Made by a program: the position numbers and the translations under genes
Notes under the pieces: generated by a model
Seen by the model: only the letters and a program-made list of their open reading frames with translations
What the model was told of the DNA's origin: nothing
Database searches by the model: none
Shown here: positions 57,588-64,000 of the stretch, piece after piece
Numbering within the stretch: position 1 is the stretch's first letter
Layout of the letters: each line of letters opens with the position of its first letter
Source: Lyophyllum atratum
Taxonomy: Eukaryota > Basidiomycota > Agaricomycetes > Agaricales > Lyophyllaceae
Assembly: GCA_014905825.1 (NCBI GenBank)
Contig: JACGCN010000016.1
Location: forward strand, 868,001-932,000
Reading direction: 5' to 3'
DNA: 64,000 nucleotides

Positions 57588-59730
57588 TCATCGACCTACG
57601 TCACGCAATATCAATGGCCTGGCGGTGCGCGCCCAGTTCTCTTCCCATGACCCCCACTGCCATTCCATGTCATTATGTTCAACAGAACGACTAGGTGTAT
57701 GGACACGAGGGGGTGTCGATGACGACTCCGATGTTCGAGCAAGTGAAGCTCGGAGTCCTTCAAGGCGAGCAAGGTCTTCAGGAAAGCCGATAAATAATTG
57801 CTAGACCCGAAGGTGGGTTAGTTTACGCACTTCAAGCTGGATAAGTACTAACCTCGAGTTGTTCCGCTAGCTGAGATGAGTTTTTGAAAACTCGGCCATT
57901 CACGCCATCCTTCACGAGTTCATGCAAGCTAAACAAAGAAGTATAAATAGAGGAGCAGCGTAGAGCTACACGAAGAAGGAACTTGTACCATGCAAAGTCC
58001 AGTGCGCAAACGGGCAGTTCGCACCCAAACATGTCGACCACTTTCATCGGGAGGTCAAGCTTGGACGAACTAGAATGGAGAGATACACCCAAATCTGCTG
58101 AGCCTGCAACATGGGAAACCATCAGCTTCTATGTCTATATGTGAAGTAGGCAGGGCATCAGACTATGCATACCCAATAGAATCGGATAATCCTCTGCCTC
58201 CAGCCAAAGACTCACACATCGGACCCACTGCCAATCCTTTTGTAGTTTGGCCACCTGATCCATATACTGTTCTCTCAGCGGCCCTTTACCGGTTATGATC
58301 ACCAGCAGTTTCGGCAGTTTATCCACTTTGTTCTGCAGCTCTCTGGTGTTTCCGGCTTTGCCATGGAGAGCAGCCAATTCCTTCGCACGTCCCTCGTACA
58401 ATTCCATTGCCTCCAATAATATCCCAAAGTCTTCGTCAGGTGTCCAAGAAGTACTGGATACGAGGAGAGCAGGTCGGTCAGGGCGCTCCGTGGGAAGTCG
58501 CACTTCTGTATACGTGGGTGCTGTCGCCGATATTGGCGGAGCTTTAGGCGAAGAGAGCCTGGGACGGTTTTCAAGACTATTGCGCTTCAGGGCTGCTGAA
58601 GAAGTGACGGGCGATGGCACCGAAGTGGTGTGTGTAAATGGTGTTGAGTAGGGCGCGGATGACTCAGGGAGGAAGTCGTGTAAGGAGGCTTGGAGGGCAA
58701 GGGAGGGTTTGAGCCTCAGAAAAAGCTAGTAAGTAATGTATATAAGGTTGAAGGAAACTAGACACGCGCCGCAATGACTTACATCATGCGTCTCTTGGGG
58801 TGAGGAACGGTGGAAATGACGAGGAGGACGGTCATGAAGGATTAATTTACGACCTCTGTAGGTAGTTCGTATGTTTAGCGAGGTGTTTATTTGATTTAGA
58901 ATCGGACTGACTGAAGATCCCACTTTTCAACGAGGAAGTCTCGCATTGCTTGCGTTACGAATAGATGGGCGTACGCCGTCCTGCCGAAATATCTCTCAAA
59001 CCTGCAGTGAAACTTGAGTCGATGGTAAACCAGAGGTCAAGGAATCCGTACCATGTCGCTAAATGAACGAAAGGGTGCTTGTCCCCGAGCCTTAGTGCCA
59101 AAACACTATAGCCCAAATTATGCCAGTCAATGATGACTTTGCTCCCACGTATCCGACCCACGAGCCAGACGAGGGCAAGTGTAGGAATAGTAGGCGGATT
59201 CTGATTCTGATATTTAGCATTGGGAACAGGACGTGAGACATGAGCTGACACGACGAACCTGGACCAGAATAAACTCCGGGGGTTCGGATATCTGCACGAG
59301 CAATACAAAAAGGATTGACGCGACTTGGTGAAGGATTTTGATGGGTGCAAACATTATGAAAGGTAAGATCGATCTGAGGAGCTTGGGCGGCTCAGGAAGG
59401 TAATGTATTTGCACTTTCGGTAGCCGTTCTAACGCTGGAATGGGTTTCGAACCTAGAGCAAGACAAATCAACAGCTATACAAGAAATAGACTTGTGATCA
59501 GGGGGCGCACCTCCATAGCCAATGATATCAGTCGCGAATTCGTTTTCTGCAAAGCTCTGAGCATGGTACATCATCCTTGGGCTGCGACCAATGTCCCCAA
59601 GTACAACGATCGCCACAGACCGCAGAGAATGTTGGTCGCGGGGTTTAAGAAACGTCCACATTGACCAGAGTAGCCAAGTGAGGGCGAAGATGAGAAGAGC
59701 ATCAGGCAAGAAGTGCAAGAGGTCGCTCAT
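57588..59730 (-). CDS. ALG1: ALG1 beta-1,4-mannosyltransferase
   Basis: Adds the first mannose to dolichol-linked chitobiose on the cytosolic face of the ER. The N-terminus [20 protein letters not shown] is a membrane anchor. Following blocks are [28 protein letters not shown] then [56 protein letters not shown], and the later [20 protein letters not shown]. Then [20 protein letters not shown] and [20 protein letters not shown] near 58020 form the sugar-nucleotide site. A Ser/Pro-rich insert of about 60 residues (58640-58480) sits in the middle. The last exon ends [10 protein letters not shown]. The ATG at 59730 is the first Met of the anchor. Confidence 0.93.
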
Positions 59731-59869
59731 CGTCGTTTGAGGCAAGCAGGGGACATGGACAAGACTCGGACAACGCGTGCCGGCGGCTCAGATATTTAGC
59801 TTCCACGTGATGTCATTCCAGCCTTTACTCATCTTCACCTCGGCGTTGTGCAACTCACTCCCAACCAGC
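59731..59869. promoter_or_regulatory. shared divergent promoter, ALG1 / NFU1
   Basis: Only 139 bp between opposed start codons, the shortest divergent spacing in the window. Confidence 0.55.
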
Positions 59870-60862
59870 ATGGCCTCTTCCGCTGCTGCATCTTCGTTGC
59901 GAAGCGTTGTCAGACTATCACAGAAACTGAAGCCCAGAAATGCTGTCGCCATTCATATACCCTCGCGGACTATCGGCGCACCTACGTTCATCCACCATGC
60001 TTCGACTTTTGCAACCGCGTCTACATCCACATTACGACGATCCACTCAAAGTATCAGAGGAAGCCCTTCTATGAGTCAGTAATCTTCCTTCTTATCCGCA
60101 TCTATCCATAATCTCACTTAGGTACCGTTGTTAGCACGGTCCATGTTCATTCAGACAGAAACAACACCGAATGATGATTCACTCAAGTTCATCCCTGGTA
60201 TGCCGGTCATGGGCGAGGGCACAGCAGAATTTCTTGACACACGGACCGCGCTCACCTCTCCACTTGCGATACGCCTCATGGGTGTTGAGGGTGTAACCGG
60301 TGTATTCTATGGACCAGATTTCGTCACCGTCTCGAAGGACTCTGAAGTCACTTGGGCGGTAATGAAGCCAGAAATCTATTCTCTTCTGATGGAGTACTTC
60401 ACCTCTGGTCAACCCTTGTTCCGAAGCGATCAGGACAAGGAAAACGCAGGACCGCAGGACACCCGGATATTGGACACTGATTCTGAAACGGTGGCCATGA
60501 TAAAAGAGCTCCTGGAGACACGAGTACGGCCTGCGATTATGGAGGACGGCGGAGACATTGAGTACCGAGGTTTTGACGAGAATGGGGATGGTATGGTCAA
60601 GGTCAAGCTAAAGGGAAGCTGCCGAGGCTGTTCCTCGAGTACGGTGACGCTTAAGTCCGGGATCGAGCGGATGATGATGCATTATATCCCTGAAGTAAAG
60701 GGGGTAGAACAGGAAAGTCGCGCAGCATAATTTATCACATCCCGCCCGCTAATTTGAGGTTTACAGGTACTGGACCAGGACGAAGAGATCGCTCTCGACG
60801 AGTTTAATAAACTTGAGCAGAAGTTGTCCGCGAAAGACGCTCAAAAATCATCCGAGCAGTGA
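59870..60862 (+). CDS. NFU1: NFU1-type mitochondrial iron-sulfur scaffold
   Basis: Delivers [4Fe-4S] clusters to lipoate synthase and related targets in mitochondria. The leader MASSAAASSLRSVVRLSQKL is Ser/Arg/Lys-rich with no acidic residues, a typical presequence. The Nfu N-domain starts at RSMFIQTETTPNDDSLKFIP and includes EFLDTRTALTSPLAIRLMGV. The C-terminal Nfu domain reads RPAIMEDGGDIEYRGFDENG and VKLKGSCRGCSSSTVTLKSG with the CxxC cluster ligands. The first intron joins PSM to RSMF. The second intron is unusual (see the finding at 60704). The last exon gives VLDQDEEIALDEFNKLEQKL and ends SSEQ. If that intron is retained, a stop follows eight codons on at 60728-60730. Confidence 0.93.
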
Positions 60863-61508
60863 GTAACCAATTGTTTTGGAAAAGGAGCTAAATTGCTCAA
60901 CGTGGATGCTATCGGGAAACAGGATGGCTCGATATATGTCAGTGTAATGACCGTCTGTCCGTCTAATGCGAACGAACCATAGATCTACCTAATCACACAT
61001 TCACGTCAACTTCTTCAAAATGGATTCGTCTAAGTGCACAGAGCCTGGCCAGTGCATCAATCTCTCAAAGTCATCTGTTGGCGTGTCCAGCCTTCGCCAT
61101 CCGTTTGGTCAAATGACCACGGGTGACGCAAGCGTGGGATTGTTACAGCATGCAGACTTGCGTATTGGTCGTAGTATGCAACATCCCCGCTAGGATATTT
61201 TTGTGGCTTCCCACTGGGCTGCTCTCGTGTCCATCGACTATGCTAAAGCAGCACCACGCTGTTGGCTATGTTGCGCACTCGATGAGAGCGCGTGCAAACC
61301 GCGAAAGTGACTGCTAATCAACGCCGGTAGATGTTGAGGATTGAAATGAGTCCGCTCTATGCAGGATATCGTGGATTTTGTGAGTCTGGACTTGAGAGCG
61401 CCGCCACGCTCCTTGATGGCAGATGTATTACGTAAGATCTCACTGGTCACCTGTTCCAGAAGGGGCCTTGGCAAGATTCAGACGGCCGCGCCGCCGCGGG
61501 ACACCTTT
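60863..61508. other. intergenic region left of the Harbinger element
   Basis: About 650 bp without a supported gene; NFU1 3' flank and unassigned sequence. Confidence 0.4.
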
Positions 61509-61653
61509 TTAGAGCCTGTTCGGCATCAGAATCGGATTTCGATTCTGCGGGCGATTTTGCCAAATATAGTAGATATGACAAATCACAAAATCGACGTGAC
61601 AACTGAGTGACTTTGCGAGTCTTGGCTCACCGTCGACGCGCTTCCTCGACGCG

Positions 61654-62825
61654 ATGCCTGCCCTGCGTGGCCAAGAAGCCACAGAAAATATTACTCAAGA
61701 TATTGCTACACGTGCTCCTGCTCCTGCTACAGCTGAGGCTACCTCAAAGAAGGCAGCATGGACCCATGCCGACACCACACACTTCCTCGAGTACCTCATT
61801 GAGCACAAGTCTGAAGCTGGAGATGGAGGGAACTTCAAGGTTGCTACCTGGAGGGCATGTGCAGCTCATCTCAATGAAACATTGACCAAGGGAGCACAGA
61901 AAACTTATCTTTCCTGCAAGGGAAAGTACAGGACTGTATGTAATTTTTTACTGCCTGCTTCGCACTTCTTTGACCTCTGTTTTCAGCTCAAATCCACTTA
62001 TGACATCGTCTGCCTCATTCGGGACAACTCAGGGTGGTCGTGGGATGATGAGGAAGGTGCGAGCATCACGCCGGAGAAGAAGGGGACATGGGATGACTTC
62101 AAGGCAAAGCACCCTGATGCCGCTCCGTTTCGCAACAAGGGGTGGCCCTATCTCGCTTCCTTTGACAGCCTAATCCCCTCAAAGGCCAAGGGTAACCACG
62201 CTTTTCGTGCCTCGCAGGGTCCTCGCCCCGTTTTGGACCAGCAATCTCAAGATCTCGATGGGGACGACATTGGTGCACCTGACGAGGCATGGCAAGCTTT
62301 CGAAGTGGAAGAGGATGATGGTGGGGCCCGGGCTGATGACGAGGACGAGGAAGATATCCCCGAAAGCGCTCCGGAGGTGAGTACCTCGCTATAATGTGGC
62401 TGTCCCTTACTGAATGGTGTACATAGCCCTCTCCCCGCTCTGTCCCAATGACACCTGCTCCATCTTCCTCTCGCAAGCGTACTGCGGCTGCCCCTACCTC
62501 TGCTAGTGCTGCAAAGACCCCTCGCCTCTCTGCTGGAGCTCAGGGAATCGCCGACATTGGGAGGTCGATGGGCCGCTTCACGGAAGTCCTCGAAAATGTT
62601 TTCGCGCCAACGCAAACGGGATTGGAGGCAACACCGCGACGCAAGCAGCGTGCTATTGGTCAGGCGCAGGAGCTCGAGGATGGGTGGCTTTCGGAGGACG
62701 ATCTCATCAAGTTTATTGATGTCCTCGAGAAGGATGTTGCTGCGGTCGATACTTATTTGGTCTTAAAAAAGGAATCTTTGCGTAAGAAGTGGGTTAGAGG
62801 GAAGCTCGATAGCCTTTATTTCTGA
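61654..62825 (+). CDS. Harbinger-associated Myb/SANT-like DNA-binding protein
   Basis: Three exons. The N-terminal Myb/SANT-like domain reads KKAAWTHADTTHFLEYLIEH, NFKVATWRACAAHLNETLTK, TYLSCKGKYRT, then after the intron LKSTYDIVCLIRDNSGWSWD and GWPYLASFDSLIPSKAKG. An acidic linker follows, then a Ser/Ala-rich stretch and a C-terminal helical block (DGWLSEDDLIKFIDVLEKDV). In Harbinger systems this partner recognises transposon ends and helps move the transposase to the nucleus. All exons are open, so the gene looks functional. Introns: after KYRT (61936-61986) and after SAPE. Confidence 0.85.
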
Positions 62826-62844
62826 TGTTCTATACATATAACAA

Positions 62845-64000
62845 TCATTCGTCTGTTTCTGAACACTCTCCAAGCTCCCGTAGATATGCTTGATAACTAT
62901 CCCACATCGCCTGTGCAATCTCGTCACGCCTCCTCTTTGCACGATCCTTCTCGGCTATTGTGGGTGGTCCGCGTGCCAACTGTCCAAAATCACGCTCGCC
63001 GTGGGGAATCATGCCAGGTGAAGGATCGAAAATATCAGGGAGGTCCCGAACTTCATCCGAATCATGATCAAGAATGTAATTATGAATCGCAGCCAGCGCT
63101 GGTACGATCATGGCCTGTACATCCATGTCAAATTCGGGTGCCTGGGTCAGGATCGCGAAACGTCTCTTGAAGACACCGAAGATGCGCTCGATAACATTCC
63201 GAGCTGACGCGTGACGGAGATTGTATAGTTCCTCTCGATTTTGGGGACTGTACGTAACAAAATTAGACACATATTAGTGGACATGCCTATGCTTACCGAA
63301 CAGCAGCTCTCCCCCACTCAGCTAAATGATATCGCACGCCACGGAATGGAACAAGAAGGGCATCACAGACACCAAACCCAGCATCTGCCAGATAGTATTT
63401 TCCGTCGGGAATGGGTAGATCACTCGTACGGGCTTCGTTATAGAGGGTAGCATCTGCAACTGATCCTTCCCATCCACTTAGGATGTACTGGAATCGAAAG
63501 TCGAAGGAGCAGCAGGCTAGGCAGTTCTGCGAGAGACCCCCTTTCCTATTACGTGCAGCCTGCCTGTCCGCTGCTGACGGGCAAGAATCGAAGTGGCTAC
63601 CGTCCATCCCACCTATAGCACCCTCAAAAAAGGGAAACCACTTCGGATTGTTGAGGATTTCAGGGGGAACGGGCTCGTCTTCCGATGGGAGGCGGACATG
63701 GCGGTTGTAAAAGGGTGGGGATGCAAGCACGACAAGAACACGCCTAAAATACCTACAGAGCATGAATCAACACAGTTGAAGACAGTTAAACTGAGAAATA
63801 GGCACTTCGAAATGGTTTCATTGGATCGCTGAAAGCGCTCCCCAACATGACGGACAGAAAGCCCAGTGACACACATGTACAGGAAGATTGCTGTTTGCTC
63901 CTCAAGAGTGATATTCTTGGAATCCGAGAGGCCACAAAGGCGGAGCTCCGCAACGAGTTTGAGAAATACATGAACCCGCATCCCTAGCTCATGCTTGATG
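62845..64000 (-). CDS. PIF/Harbinger DDE transposase (HARBI1-like), 5' end beyond the window
   Basis: Three visible exons, read right to left. The first (from beyond 64000) includes MRVHVFLKLVAELRLCGLSD and TGLSVRHVGERFQRSNETIS, a helix-turn-helix-like part. The second reads FRRVLVVLASPPFYNRHVRL, FEGAIGGMDGSHF with the first catalytic Asp, ADATLYNEARTSDLPIPDGK and YYLADAGFGVCDALLVPF with the second Asp. The third reads ARNVIERIFGVFKRRFAILT with the catalytic Glu, and ends YLRELGECSETDE. The full triad is present and no stops interrupt it, so the element may still be mobile. The frame stays open to the window edge (IKHELG before MRVH). Confidence 0.88.

Larger units (their letters stand above)
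61509..64000. mobile_element. PIF/Harbinger DNA transposon, right end beyond the window
   Basis: Two convergent genes typical of this superfamily lie side by side: a Myb/SANT-like protein (61654-62825, plus) and a DDE transposase (62845 to beyond the edge, minus), with 19 bp between stop codons. The likely left end is gagcctgttcggcatcagaa at 61512, preceded by TTA (61509-61511), the trinucleotide target sort used by this superfamily. Directly inside is a small palindrome, cagaatcg...cgattctg (61527-61547). The right end is not in the window, so the end and target duplication cannot be confirmed. Confidence 0.75.

Noticed and set aside
21039..60862. ISA1 and NFU1 as an iron-sulfur cluster locus
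   Set aside because: They are about 38 kb apart with many unrelated genes between; taken as coincidence.

Overview
The window is nuclear DNA of a filamentous basidiomycete (Agaricomycetes type). Nearly every gene is broken by many short introns of about 45-65 bp with clean GT-AG borders, gene spacing is tight, and several predicted proteins are of a fungal kind: a WW/Q-rich protein, an SRP68, a secreted Gly/Ala-rich protein, and a type I membrane protein with a proline-rich tail. No CRISPR arrays, rRNA or recognisable tRNA genes were seen.

Layout, left to right: a SERF-like peptide (0.75-1.2 kb); the SNF2/STH1 chromatin remodeller on the minus strand, sharing a short divergent promoter with Ku80 (2.4-11 kb); an O-methyltransferase; a minus-strand minimal-nucleotidyltransferase-like gene; SRP68 and GET3 as a head-to-head pair (15-19 kb); two adjacent non-autonomous DNA transposons (19.3-20.8 kb); the iron-sulfur assembly gene ISA1; a 1445-residue rhodanese + tyrosine phosphatase; a WW/Q-rich gene with broken frames; DNA topoisomerase II next to a small 71-residue protein gene; the ABCF ATPase GCN20; a membrane protein; a tandem duplication of a small four-helix membrane protein gene plus a CofD/YvcK-like gene, of which one CofD copy is dead (41.7-46.9 kb); a Ser-rich hypothetical protein; chorismate synthase; a SAP30-like protein; a secreted low-complexity protein; a BAR-SH3 protein (RVS167-like) head-to-head with SDO1; ALG1 head-to-head with NFU1; and a PIF/Harbinger transposon running off the right edge.

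Most genes are unrelated housekeeping functions, but several head-to-head pairs sit on 140-360 bp promoters. The SRP68/GET3 pair is notable because both act in targeting proteins to the ER membrane, one co-translationally and one post-translationally. The SNF2/Ku80 pair joins two chromatin and DNA-repair functions.

The most unusual sequence features are an 18-nt microexon followed by a GC-AG intron that together split the P-loop of GET3; a likely hAT-type non-autonomous element with an exact 8-bp target duplication and six copies of a 12-bp subterminal motif; the CofD/membrane-protein segmental duplication with one decayed copy; and an NFU1 intron whose conserved-protein border lacks a GT. 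All family assignments come from reading motifs in the translated sequence. No database search was possible.
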